The position numbers and the translations under genes are program-made. This document shows, one piece after another, positions 25,001 to 37,999 of a stretch of 64,000 nt of DNA. Numbering within the stretch: the first letter of the stretch is position 1; each line of letters begins with the position of its first letter. The notes under the pieces are model-generated. The model was given only the letters and a program-made list of their open reading frames with translations, did not search any database and was not told where the DNA came from. Origin of the DNA: Pristionchus mayeri (Eukaryota > Nematoda > Chromadorea > Rhabditida > Neodiplogasteridae); assembly GCA_036245805.1 (NCBI GenBank), contig BTRK01000005.1, forward strand, positions 9,858,001-9,922,000, given 5' to 3'.

Positions 25001-28000
25001 ACGGATTTCCGTCGAACGGATTTCCGTCGAACGGATTTCCGTCACTGGGATCCCAGCTCTTCGTATTGGTTCCTACTTAGTGCCCACTGGGAGAAACATC
25101 AAGGGTGCGGATAGCAAAATGATTTCCGTCGAACGGATTTCCGTCGAACGGATTTCCGTCGAACGGATTTCCATCGAACGGATTTCCATCGAACGGATTT
25201 CCGTCGAATGGATTTCCGTCGAACGGATTTCCGTCACTGGGATCCCAGCTCTGCGCATTGGTTCCTACTTCACTGCCCACTGGGAGAAACATCAAGGGTG
25301 CGGATAGCAAAATGATTTCCGTCGAACGGATTTCCGTCGAACGGATTTCCGTCGAACGGATTTCCGTCGAACGGATTTCCGTCGAACGGATTTCCGTCGA
25401 ACGGATTTCCGTCGAACGGATTTCCGTCGAACGGATTTCCGTCGAACAGATTTCCGTCGAACGGATTTCCGTCGAACGGATTTCCGTCGATCGGATTTCC
25501 GTCACTGGGATCCCAGCTCTTCGTATTGGTTCCTACTTAGTGCCCACTGGCAGAAACATCAATGGTGCGGATTTCCGTCGAACGGATTTCCGTCGAACGG
25601 ATTTCCGTCGAACGGATTTCCGTCGAACAGATTTCCGTCGAACGGATTTCCGTCACTGGGATCCCAGTTCTTCGTATTGGTTCCTACTTAGTGCACACTG
25701 GGAGAAACATCAATGGTGCGGATTTCCGTCGAACGGATTTCCGTCGAACGGATTTCCGTCGAACGGATTTCCGTCGAACGGATTTCCATCGAACGGATTT
25801 CCGTCGAACGGATTTCCGTCGAACGGATTTCCGTCACTGGGATCCCAGCTCTTCGCATTGGTTCCTACTTCACTGCCCACTGGGAGAAACATCAAGGGTG
25901 CGGATAGCAAAATGATTTCCGTCGAACGGATTTCCGTCGAACGGATTTCCGTCGAACGGATTTCCGTCGAACGGATTTCCGTCACTGGGATCCCAGCTCT
26001 TCGTATTGGTTCCTACTTAGTGCCCACTGGGAGAAACATCAAGGGTGCGGATAGCAAAATGATTTCCGTCGAACGGATTTCCGTCGAACGGATTTCCGTC
26101 GAACGGATTTCCATCGAACGGATTTCCATCGAACGGATTTCCGTCGAATGGATTTCCGTCGAACGGATTTCCGTCGAACGGATTTCCGTCACTGGGATCC
26201 CAGCTCTGCGCATTGGTTCCTACTTCACTGCCCACTGGGAGAAACATCAAGGGTGCGGATAGCAAAATGATTTCCGTCGAACGGATTTCCGTCGAACGGA
26301 TTTCCGTCGAACGGATTTCCGTCGAACGGATTTCCGTCGAACGGATTTCCGTCGAACGGATTTCCGTCGAACGGATTTCCGTCGAACGGATTTCCGTCGA
26401 ACGGATTTCCGTCGAACGGATTTCCGTCGAACAGATTTCCGTCGAACGGATTTCCGTCGAACGGATTTCCGTCGATCGGATTTCCGTCACTGGGATCCCA
26501 GCTCTTCGTATTGGTTCCTGCTTAGTGCCCACTGGGAGAAACATCAAGGGTGCGGATAGCAAAATGATTTCCGTCGAACGGATTTCCGCCGAACGGATTT
26601 CCGTCGAACGGATTTCCGTCGAACGGATTTCCATCGAACGGATTTCCGTCGAACGGATTTCCGTCGAACGGATTTCCGTCGAACGGATTTCCGTCACTGG
26701 GATCCCAGCTCTTCGCATTGGTTCCTACTTCACTGCCCACTGGGAGAAACATCAAGGGTGCGGATAGCAAAATGATTTCCGTCGAACGGATTTCCGTCGA
26801 ACGGATTTCCGTCGAACGGATTTCCGTCGAACGGATTTCCGTCGAACGGATTTCCGTCGAACGGATTTCCGTCGAACGGATTTCCGTCGAACAGATTTCC
26901 GTCGAACGGATTTCCGTCGAACGGATTTCCGTCGATCGGATTTCCGTCACTGGGATCCCAGCTCTTCGTATTGGTTCCTGCTTAGTGCCCACTGGGAGAA
27001 ACATCAAGGGTGCGGATAGCAAAATGATTTCCGTCGAACGGATTTCCGCCGAACGGATTTCCGTCGAACGGATTTCCGTCGAACGGATTTCCATCGAACG
27101 GATTTCCGTCGAACGGATTTCCGTCGAACGGATTTCCGTCGAACGGATTTCCGTCACTGGGATCCCAGCTCTTCGCATTGGTTCCTACTTCACTGCCCAC
27201 TGGGAGAAACATCAAGGGTGCGGATAGCAAAATGATTTCCGTCGAACGGATTTCCGTCGAACGGATTTCCGTCGAACGGATTTCCGTCGAACGGATTTCC
27301 GTCGAACGGATTTCCGTCGAACGGATTTCCGTCGAACGGATTTCCGTCGAACGGATTTCCGTCGAACGGATTTCCGTCGAACGGATTTCCGTCGAACAGA
27401 TTTCCGTCGAACGGATTTCCGTCGAACGGATTTCCGTCGAACGGATTTCCGTCGAACGGATTTCCGTCGAACGGATTTCCGTCGAACAGATTTCCGTCGA
27501 ACGGATTTCCGTCGAACGGATTTCCGTCGAACGGATTTCCGTCGATCGGATTTCCGTCACTGGGATCCCAGCTCTTCGTATTGGTTCCTGCTTAGTGCCC
27601 ACTGGGAGAAACATCAAGGGTGCGGATAGCAAAATGATTTCCGTCGAACGGATTTCCGCCGAACGGATTTCCGTCGAACGGATTTCCGTCGAACGGATTT
27701 CCATCGAACGGATTTCCGTCGAACGGATTTCCGTCGAACGGATTTCCGTCGAACGGATTTCCGTCACTGGGATCCCAGCTCTTCGCATTGGTTCCTGCTT
27801 AGTGCCCACTGGGAGAAACATCAAGGGTGCGGATAGCAAAATGATTTCCGTCGAACGGATTTCCGTCGAACGGATTTCCGTCGAACGGATTTCCGTCGAA
27901 CGGATTTCCGTCACTGGGATCCCAGCTCTTCGCATTGGTTCCTACTTCACTGCCCACTGGGAGAAACATCAAGGGTGCGGATAGCAAAATGATTTCCGTC

Positions 28001-28059
28001 GAACGGATTTCCGTCGAACGGATTTCCGTCGAACGGATTTCCGTCGAACGGATTTCCGT
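22070..28059. repeat. C/A/B/E higher-order repeats, expanding copies
   Basis: Repeats open with a GTGCACACTGG type C spacer at 22070, 23395 and 25654 and run C, A, B, A (CTCTGCGC), then E/A pairs. The number of E/A pairs grows between copies: one in the first, two in the second, and three in the third with a 21-unit run before the E spacer at 27558. Each E spacer is followed by one plain unit and one GCCGAAC unit. A BamHI-size ladder would be dominated by 207/208 and 252/297-bp steps here. Confidence 0.88.
22875..22952 (+). repeat. Type E spacer (78 bp, CCTGCTTAG), first copy
   Basis: Type E is type B with one transition, CCTACTTAG to CCTGCTTAG. It is normally followed by one plain unit and then a GCCGAAC unit. 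It first appears here and becomes the dominant spacer between 36 and 46 kb; the last copy starts near 48208. Because it is 78 bp, consecutive E and B spacers leave the ISVER frame open. This is why frames of 808 and 762 codons occur at 37361-39787 and 41180-43468. Confidence 0.93.
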
Positions 28060-31000
28060 CACTGGGATCCCAGCTCTTCGTATTGGTTCCTACTTAGTGC
28101 CCACTGGGAGAAACATCAAGGGTGCGGATAGCAAAATGATTTCCGTCGAACGGATTTCCGTCGAACGGATTTCCGTCGAACGGATTTCCATCGAACGGAT
28201 TTCCATCGAACGGATTTCCGTCGAATGGATTTCCGTCGAACGGATTTCCGTCGAACGGATTTCCGTCACTGGGATCCCAGCTCTGCGCATTGGTTCCTAC
28301 TTCACTGCCCACTGGGAGAAACATCAAGGGTGCGGATAGCAAAATGATTTCCGTCGAACGGATTTCCGTCGAACGGATTTCCGTCGAACGGATTTCCGTC
28401 GAACGGATTTCCGTCGAACGGATTTCCGTCGAACGGATTTCCGTCGAACGGATTTCCGTCGAACAGATTTCCGTCGAACGGATTTCCGTCGAACGGATTT
28501 CCGTCGATCGGATTTCCGTCACTGGGATCCCAGCTCTTCGTATTGGTTCCTGCTTAGTGCCCACTGGGAGAAACATCAAGGGTGCGGATAGCAAAATGAT
28601 TTCCGTCGAACGGATTTCCGCCGAACGGATTTCCGTCGAACGGATTTCCGTCGAACGGATTTCCATCGAACGGATTTCCGTCGAACGGATTTCCGTCGAA
28701 CGGATTTCCGTCGAACGGATTTCCGTCACTGGGATCCCAGCTCTTCGCATTGGTTCCTACTTCACTGCCCACTGGGAGAAACATCAAGGGTGCGGATAGC
28801 AAAATGATTTCCGTCGAACGGATTTCCGTCGAACGGATTTCCGTCGAACGGATTTCCGTCGAACGGATTTCCGTCGAACGGATTTCCGTCGAACGGATTT
28901 CCGTCGAACGGATTTCCGTCACTGGGATCCCAGCTCTTCGCATTGGTTCCTGCTTAGTGCCCACTGGGAGAAACATCAAGGGTGCGGATAGCAAAATGAT
29001 TTCCGTCGAACGGATTTCCGTCGAACGGATTTCCGTCGAACGGATTTCCGTCGAACGGATTTCCGTCACTGGGATCCCAGCTCTTCGCATTGGTTCCTAC
29101 TTCACTGCCCACTGGGAGAAACATCAAGGGTGCGGATAGCAAAATGATTTCCGTCGAACGGATTTCCGTCGAACGGATTTCCGTCGAACGGATTTCCGTC
29201 ACTGGGATCCCAGCTCTTCGTATTGGTTCCTACTTAGTGCCCACTGGGAGAAACATCAAGGGTGCGGATAGCAAAATGATTTCCGTCGAACGGATTTCCG
29301 TCGAACGGATTTCCGTCGAACGGATTTCCATCGAACGGATTTCCATCGAACGGATTTCCGTCGAATGGATTTCCGTCGAACGGATTTCCGTCGAACGGAT
29401 TTCCGTCACTGGGATCCCAGCTCTGCGCATTGGTTCCTACTTCACTGCCCACTGGGAGAAACATCAAGGGTGCGGATAGCAAAATGATTTCCGTCGAACG
29501 GATTTCCGTCGAACGGATTTCCGTCGAACGGATTTCCGTCGAACGGATTTCCGTCGAACGGATTTCCGTCGAACGGATTTCCGTCGAACGGATTTCCGTC
29601 GAACGGATTTCCGTCGAACAGATTTCCGTCGAACGGATTTCCGTCGAACGGATTTCCGTCGATCGGATTTCCGTCACTGGGATCCCAGCTCTTCGTATTG
29701 GTTCCTGCTTAGTGCCCACTGGGAGAAACATCAAGGGTGCGGATAGCAAAATGATTTCCGTCGAACGGATTTCCGCCGAACGGATTTCCGTCGAACGGAT
29801 TTCCGTCGAACGGATTTCCATCGAACGGATTTCCGTCGAACGGATTTCCGTCGAACGGATTTCCGTCGAACGGATTTCCGTCACTGGGATCCCAGCTCTT
29901 CGCATTGGTTCCTACTTCACTGCCCACTGGGAGAAACATCAAGGGTGCGGATAGCAAAATGATTTCCGTCGAACGGATTTCCGTCGAACGGATTTCCGTC
30001 GAACGGATTTCCGTCGAACGGATTTCCGTCGAACGGATTTCCGTCGAACGGATTTCCGTCGAACGGATTTCCGTCGAACGGATTTCCGTCGAACGGATTT
30101 CCGTCGAACGGATTTCCGTCGAACAGATTTCCGTCGAACGGATTTCCGTCGAACGGATTTCCGTCGAACGGATTTCCGTCGAACGGATTTCCGTCGAACG
30201 GATTTCCGTCGAACGGATTTCCGTCGAACAGATTTCCGTCGAACGGATTTCCGTCGAACGGATTTCCGTCGATCGGATTTCCGTCACTGGGATCCCAGCT
30301 CTTCGTATTGGTTCCTGCTTAGTGCCCACTGGGAGAAACATCAAGGGTGCGGATAGCAAAATGATTTCCGTCGAACGGATTTCCGCCGAACGGATTTCCG
30401 TCGAACGGATTTCCGTCGAACGGATTTCCATCGAACGGATTTCCGTCGAACGGATTTCCGTCGAACGGATTTCCGTCGAACGGATTTCCGTCACTGGGAT
30501 CCCAGCTCTTCGCATTGGTTCCTGCTTAGTGCCCACTGGGAGAAACATCAAGGGTGCGGATAGCAAAATGATTTCCGTCGAACGGATTTCCGCCGAACGG
30601 ATTTCCGTCGAACGGATTTCCGTCGAACGGATTTCCGTCGAACGGATTTCCGTCGAACGGATTTCCGTCGAACAGATTTCCGTCGAACGGATTTCCGTCG
30701 AACGGATTTCCGTCGAACGGATTTCCGTCGAACGGATTTCCGTCGAACGGATTTCCGTCGAACGGATTTCCGTCACTGGGATCCCAGCTCTTCGTATTGG
30801 TTCCTACTTAGTGCCCACTGGGAGAAACATCAAGGGTGCGGATAGCAAAATGATTTCCGTCGAACGGATTTCCGTCGAACGGATTTCCGTCGAACGGATT
30901 TCCATCGAACGGATTTCCATCGAACGGATTTCCGTCGAATGGATTTCCGTCGAACGGATTTCCGTCGAACGGATTTCCGTCACTGGGATCCCAGCTCTGC

Positions 31001-32509
31001 GCATTGGTTCCTACTTCACTGCCCACTGGGAGAAACATCAAGGGTGCGGATAGCAAAATGATTTCCGTCGAACGGATTTCCGTCGAACGGATTTCCGTCG
31101 AACGGATTTCCGTCGAACGGATTTCCGTCGAACGGATTTCCGTCGAACGGATTTCCGTCGAACGGATTTCCGTCGAACGGATTTCCGTCGAACAGATTTC
31201 CGTCGAACGGATTTCCGTCGAACGGATTTCCGTCGATCGGATTTCCGTCACTGGGATCCCAGCTCTTCGTATTGGTTCCTGCTTAGTGCCCACTGGGAGA
31301 AACATCAAGGGTGCGGATAGCAAAATGATTTCCGTCGAACGGATTTCCGCCGAACGGATTTCCGTCGAACGGATTTCCGTCGAACGGATTTCCATCGAAC
31401 GGATTTCCGTCGAACGGATTTCCGTCGAACGGATTTCCGTCGAACGGATTTCCGTCACTGGGATCCCAGCTCTTCGCATTGGTTCCTACTTCACTGCCCA
31501 CTGGGAGAAACATCAAGGGTGCGGATAGCAAAATGATTTCCGTCGAACGGATTTCCGTCGAACGGATTTCCGTCGAACGGATTTCCGTCGAACGGATTTC
31601 CGTCGAACGGATTTCCGTCGAACGGATTTCCGTCGAACGGATTTCCGTCGAACGGATTTCCGTCGAACGGATTTCCGTCGAACGGATTTCCGTCGAACAG
31701 ATTTCCGTCGAACGGATTTCCGTCGAACGGATTTCCGTCGAACGGATTTCCGTCGAACGGATTTCCGTCGAACGGATTTCCGTCGAACGGATTTCCGTCG
31801 AACAGATTTCCGTCGAACGGATTTCCGTCGAACGGATTTCCGTCGATCGGATTTCCGTCACTGGGATCCCAGCTCTTCGTATTGGTTCCTGCTTAGTGCC
31901 CACTGGGAGAAACATCAAGGGTGCGGATAGCAAAATGATTTCCGTCGAACGGATTTCCGCCGAACGGATTTCCGTCGAACGGATTTCCGTCGAACGGATT
32001 TCCATCGAACGGATTTCCGTCGAACGGATTTCCGTCGAACGGATTTCCGTCGAACGGATTTCCGTCACTGGGATCCCAGCTCTTCGCATTGGTTCCTGCT
32101 TAGTGCCCACTGGGAGAAACATCAAGGGTGCGGATAGCAAAATGATTTCCGTCGAACGGATTTCCGCCGAACGGATTTCCGTCGAACGGATTTCCGTCGA
32201 ACGGATTTCCGTCGAACGGATTTCCGTCGAACGGATTTCCGTCGAACAGATTTCCGTCGAACGGATTTCCGTCGAACGGATTTCCGTCGAACGGATTTCC
32301 GTCGAACGGATTTCCGTCGAACGGATTTCCGTCGAACGGATTTCCGTCGAACAGATTTCCGTCGAACGGATTTCCGTCGAACGGATTTCCGTCGATCGGA
32401 TTTCCGTCACTGGGATCCCAGCTCTTCGTATTGGTTCCTGCTTAGTGCCCACTGGGAGAAACATCAAGGGTGCGGATAGCAAAATGATTTCCGTCGAACG
32501 GATTTCCGT
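28060..32509. repeat. B-A-E-A repeats including a 1,574-bp tandem duplication
   Basis: Blocks start with a B spacer at 28060, 29200 and 30774. The last two are offset by 1,574 bp: B, A (CTCTGCGC), E, A, then a long run with two GAACAG units, then E and E. The third block continues past the end of the second with one more GAACAG-containing run and another E spacer (about 32408), ending at the B spacer at 32510. Within each block the runs between spacers keep their unit order, including the paired CCATC units and the GAATGG unit. Confidence 0.88.
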
Positions 32510-35500
32510 CACTGGGATCCCAGCTCTTCGTATTGGTTCCTACTTAGTGCCCACTGGGAGAAACATCAAGGGTGCGGATAGCAAAATGATTTCCGTCGAA
32601 CGGATTTCCGTCGAACGGATTTCCGTCGAACGGATTTCCATCGAACGGATTTCCATCGAACGGATTTCCGTCGAATGGATTTCCGTCGAACGGATTTCCG
32701 TCGAACGGATTTCCGTCACTGGGATCCCAGCTCTGCGCATTGGTTCCTACTTCACTGCCCACTGGGAGAAACATCAAGGGTGCGGATAGCAAAATGATTT
32801 CCGTCGAACGGATTTCCGTCGAACGGATTTCCGTCGAACGGATTTCCGTCGAACGGATTTCCGTCGAACGGATTTCCGTCGATCGGATTTCCGTCACTGG
32901 GATCCCAGCTCTTCGTATTGGTTCCTACTTAGTGCCCACTGGCAGAAACATCAATGGTGCGGATTTCCGTCGAACGGATTTCCGTCGAACGGATTTCCGT
33001 CGAACGGATTTCCGTCGAACAGATTTCCGTCGAACGGATTTCCGTCACTGGGATCCCAGTTCTTCGTATTGGTTCCTACTTAGTGCACACTGGGAGAAAC
33101 ATCAATGGTGCGGATTTCCGTCGAACGGATTTCCGTCGAACGGATTTCCGTCGAACGGATTTCCGTCGAACGGATTTCCGTCGAACGGATTTCCATCGAA
33201 CGGATTTCCGTCGAACGGATTTCCGTCGAACGGATTTCCGTCACTGGGATCCCAGCACTTCGTATTGGTTCCTACTTAGTGCCCACTGGGAGAAACATCA
33301 AGGGTGCGGATAGCAAAATGATTTCCGTCGAACGGATTTCCGTCACTGGGATCCCAGCTCTTCGCATTGGTTCCTACTTCACTGCCCACTGGGAGAAACA
33401 TCAAGGGTGCGGATAGCAAAATGATTTCCGTCGAACGGATTTCCGTCGAACGGATTTCCGTCGAACGGATTTCCGTCGAACGGATTTCCGTCGAACGGAT
33501 TTCCGTCGAACAGATTTCCGTCGAACGGATTTCCGTCGAACGGATTTCCGTCGAACGGATTTCCGTCGAACGGATTTCCGTCGAACGGATTTCCATCGAA
33601 CGGATTTCCGTCGAACGGATTTCCGTCGAACGGATTTCCGTCGAACGGATTTCCGTCACTGGGATCCCAGCTCTTCGCATTGGTTCCTACTTCACTGCCC
33701 ACTGGGAGAAACATCAAGGGTGCGGATAGCAAAATGATTTCCGTCGAACGGATTTCCGTCGAACGGATTTCCGTCGAACGGATTTCCGTCGATCGGATTT
33801 CCGTCACTGGGATCCCAGCTCTTCGTATTGGTTCCTGCTTAGTGCCCACTGGGAGAAACATCAAGGGTGCGGATAGCAAAATGATTTCCGTCGAACGGAT
33901 TTCCGCCGAACGGATTTCCGTCGAACGGATTTCCGTCGAACGGATTTCCATCGAACGGATTTCCGTCGAACGGATTTCCGTCGAACGGATTTCCGTCGAA
34001 CGGATTTCCGTCACTGGGATCCCAGCTCTTCGCATTGGTTCCTGCTTAGTGCCCACTGGGAGAAACATCAAGGGTGCGGATAGCAAAATGATTTCCGTCG
34101 AACGGATTTCCGCCGAACGGATTTCCGTCGAACGGATTTCCGTCGAACGGATTTCCGTCGAACGGATTTCCGTCGAACGGATTTCCGTCGAACAGATTTC
34201 CGTCGAACGGATTTCCGTCGAACGGATTTCCGTCGAACGGATTTCCGTCGAACGGATTTCCGTCGAACGGATTTCCGTCGAACGGATTTCCGTCGAACAG
34301 ATTTCCGTCGAACGGATTTCCGTCGAACGGATTTCCGTCGATCGGATTTCCGTCACTGGGATCCCAGCTCTTCGTATTGGTTCCTGCTTAGTGCCCACTG
34401 GGAGAAACATCAAGGGTGCGGATAGCAAAATGATTTCCGTCGAACGGATTTCCGTCACTGGGATCCCAGCTCTTCGTATTGGTTCCTACTTAGTGCCCAC
34501 TGGGAGAAACATCAAGGGTGCGGATAGCAAAATGATTTCCGTCGAACGGATTTCCGTCGAACGGATTTCCGTCGAACGGATTTCCATCGAACGGATTTCC
34601 ATCGAACGGATTTCCGTCGAATGGATTTCCGTCGAACGGATTTCCGTCGAACGGATTTCCGTCACTGGGATCCCAGCTCTGCGCATTGGTTCCTACTTCA
34701 CTGCCCACTGGGAGAAACATCAAGGGTGCGGATAGCAAAATGATTTCCGTCGAACGGATTTCCGTCGAACGGATTTCCGTCGAACGGATTTCCGTCGAAC
34801 GGATTTCCGTCGAACGGATTTCCGTCGATCGGATTTCCGTCACTGGGATCCCAGCTCTTCGTATTGGTTCCTACTTAGTGCCCACTGGCAGAAACATCAA
34901 TGGTGCGGATTTCCGTCGAACGGATTTCCGTCGAACGGATTTCCGTCGAACGGATTTCCGTCGAACGGATTTCCGTCGAACAGATTTCCGTCGAACGGAT
35001 TTCCGTCACTGGGATCCCAGTTCTTCGTATTGGTTCCTACTTAGTGCACACTGGGAGAAACATCAATGGTGCGGATTTCCGTCGAACGGATTTCCGTCGA
35101 ACGGATTTCCGTCGAACGGATTTCCGTCGAACGGATTTCCGTCGAACGGATTTCCATCGAACGGATTTCCGTCGAACGGATTTCCGTCGAACGGATTTCC
35201 GTCACTGGGATCCCAGCACTTCGTATTGGTTCCTACTTAGTGCCCACTGGGAGAAACATCAAGGGTGCGGATAGCAAAATGATTTCCGTCGAACGGATTT
35301 CCGTCACTGGGATCCCAGCTCTTCGCATTGGTTCCTACTTCACTGCCCACTGGGAGAAACATCAAGGGTGCGGATAGCAAAATGATTTCCGTCGAACGGA
35401 TTTCCGTCGAACGGATTTCCGTCGAACGGATTTCCGTCGAACGGATTTCCGTCGAACAGATTTCCGTCGAACGGATTTCCGTCGAACGGATTTCCGTCGA

Positions 35501-35750
35501 ACGGATTTCCGTCGAACGGATTTCCGTCGAACGGATTTCCATCGAACGGATTTCCGTCGAACGGATTTCCGTCGAACGGATTTCCGTCGAACGGATTTCC
35601 GTCACTGGGATCCCAGCTCTTCGCATTGGTTCCTACTTCACTGCCCACTGGGAGAAACATCAAGGGTGCGGATAGCAAAATGATTTCCGTCGAACGGATT
35701 TCCGTCGAACGGATTTCCGTCGAACGGATTTCCGTCGAACGGATTTCCGT
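32510..35750. repeat. ~1.95-kb higher-order repeat, one full and one partial copy
   Basis: B spacers at 32510 and 34456 open two copies offset by 1,946 bp. Both read B, A (CTCTGCGC), C, C (GTGCACACTGG), B (CAGCACTTCG), A, A. The first then adds three E spacers and the second goes straight to the B spacer at 35751. The C-C-B core is the same as in the 18.3-22.1 kb repeats, so an older segment has been copied into this interval, with TTGCC changed back to TTTCC in the run before the CAGCACTTCG spacer. Confidence 0.87.
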
Positions 35751-37560
35751 CACTGGGATCCCAGCTCTTCGTATTGGTTCCTACTTAGTGCCCACTGGGA
35801 GAAACATCAAGGGTGCGGATAGCAAAATGATTTCCGTCGAACGGATTTCCGTCGAACGGATTTCCGTCGAACGGATTTCCATCGAACGGATTTCCATCGA
35901 ACGGATTTCCGTCGAATGGATTTCCGTCGAACGGATTTCCGTCGAACGGATTTCCGTCACTGGGATCCCAGCTCTGCGCATTGGTTCCTACTTCACTGCC
36001 CACTGGGAGAAACATCAAGGGTGCGGATAGCAAAATGATTTCCGTCGAACGGATTTCCGTCGAACGGATTTCCGTCGAACGGATTTCCGTCGAACGGATT
36101 TCCGTCGAACGGATTTCCGTCGAACGGATTTCCGTCGAACGGATTTCCGTCGAACGGATTTCCGTCGAACGGATTTCCGTCGAACAGATTTCCGTCGAAC
36201 GGATTTCCGTCGAACGGATTTCCGTCGATCGGATTTCCGTCACTGGGATCCCAGCTCTTCGTATTGGTTCCTGCTTAGTGCCCACTGGGAGAAACATCAA
36301 GGGTGCGGATAGCAAAATGATTTCCGTCGAACGGATTTCCGCCGAACGGATTTCCGTCGAACGGATTTCCGTCGAACGGATTTCCATCGAACGGATTTCC
36401 GTCGAACGGATTTCCGTCGAACGGATTTCCGTCACTGGGATCCCAGCTCTTCGCATTGGTTCCTACTTCACTGCCCACTGGGAGAAACATCAAGGGTGCG
36501 GATAGCAAAATGATTTCCGTCGAACGGATTTCCGTCGAACGGATTTCCGTCGAACGGATTTCCGTCGAACGGATTTCCGTCGAACGGATTTCCGTCGAAC
36601 GGATTTCCGTCGAACGGATTTCCGTCGAACGGATTTCCGTCGAACGGATTTCCGTCACTGGGATCCCAGCTCTTCGTATTGGTTCCTACTTAGTGCCCAC
36701 TGGGAGAAACATCAAGGGTGCGGATAGCAAAATGATTTCCGTCGAACGGATTTCCGTCGAACGGATTTCCGTCGAACGGATTTCCATCGAACGGATTTCC
36801 ATCGAACGGATTTCCGTCGAATGGATTTCCGTCGAACGGATTTCCGTCGAACGGATTTCCGTCACTGGGATCCCAGCTCTGCGCATTGGTTCCTACTTCA
36901 CTGCCCACTGGGAGAAACATCAAGGGTGCGGATAGCAAAATGATTTCCGTCGAACGGATTTCCGTCGAACGGATTTCCGTCGAACGGATTTCCGTCGAAC
37001 GGATTTCCGTCGAACGGATTTCCGTCGAACGGATTTCCGTCGAACGGATTTCCGTCGAACGGATTTCCGTCGAACGGATTTCCGTCGAACAGATTTCCGT
37101 CGAACGGATTTCCGTCGAACGGATTTCCGTCGATCGGATTTCCGTCACTGGGATCCCAGCTCTTCGTATTGGTTCCTGCTTAGTGCCCACTGGGAGAAAC
37201 ATCAAGGGTGCGGATAGCAAAATGATTTCCGTCGAACGGATTTCCGCCGAACGGATTTCCGTCGAACGGATTTCCGTCGAACGGATTTCCATCGAACGGA
37301 TTTCCGTCGAACGGATTTCCGTCGAACGGATTTCCGTCACTGGGATCCCAGCTCTTCGCATTGGTTCCTACTTCACTGCCCACTGGGAGAAACATCAAGG
37401 GTGCGGATAGCAAAATGATTTCCGTCGAACGGATTTCCGTCGAACGGATTTCCGTCGAACGGATTTCCGTCGAACGGATTTCCGTCGAACGGATTTCCGT
37501 CGAACGGATTTCCGTCGAACGGATTTCCGTCGAACGGATTTCCGTCGAACGGATTTCCGT
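35751..37560. repeat. 905-bp tandem duplication
   Basis: Copy 1 is 35751-36655 and copy 2 begins at 36656. Both run B, A (CTCTGCGC), E, A with the same unit counts. A GAATGG unit and two adjacent CCATC units lie in the first run, and a GAACAG and a GATCGG unit in the second. Copy 2 then departs: its last run does not end at a B spacer but continues as a 32-unit block. Confidence 0.9.
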
Positions 37561-37905
37561 CGAACAGATTTCCGTCGAACGGATTTCCGTCGAACGGATT
37601 TCCGTCGAACGGATTTCCGTCGAACGGATTTCCGTCGAACGGATTTCCGTCGAACGGATTTCCATCGAACGGATTTCCGTCGAACGGATTTCCGTCGAAC
37701 GGATTTCCGTCGAACGGATTTCCGTCGAACGGATTTCCGTCGAACAGATTTCCGTCGAACGGATTTCCGTCGAACGGATTTCCGTCGAACGGATTTCCGT
37801 CGAACGGATTTCCGTCGAACGGATTTCCGTCGAACGGATTTCCGTCGAACAGATTTCCGTCGAACGGATTTCCGTCGAACGGATTTCCGTCGATCGGATT
37901 TCCGT
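37418..37905. repeat. 32-unit 15-mer run without a spacer
   Basis: This is about 488 bp of units between an A spacer (37339-37417) and an E spacer starting at 37906. Three GAACAG units and one CCATC unit divide it into sub-runs that resemble fused blocks from the 29.9-32.4 kb repeats. The intervening spacers appear to have been lost by in-register exchange. It ends with the usual GATCGG unit. Confidence 0.88.
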
Positions 37906-37999
37906 CACTGGGATCCCAGCTCTTCGTATTGGTTCCTGCTTAGTGCCCACTGGGAGAAACATCAAGGGTGCGGATAGCAAAATGATTTCCGTCGAACGG

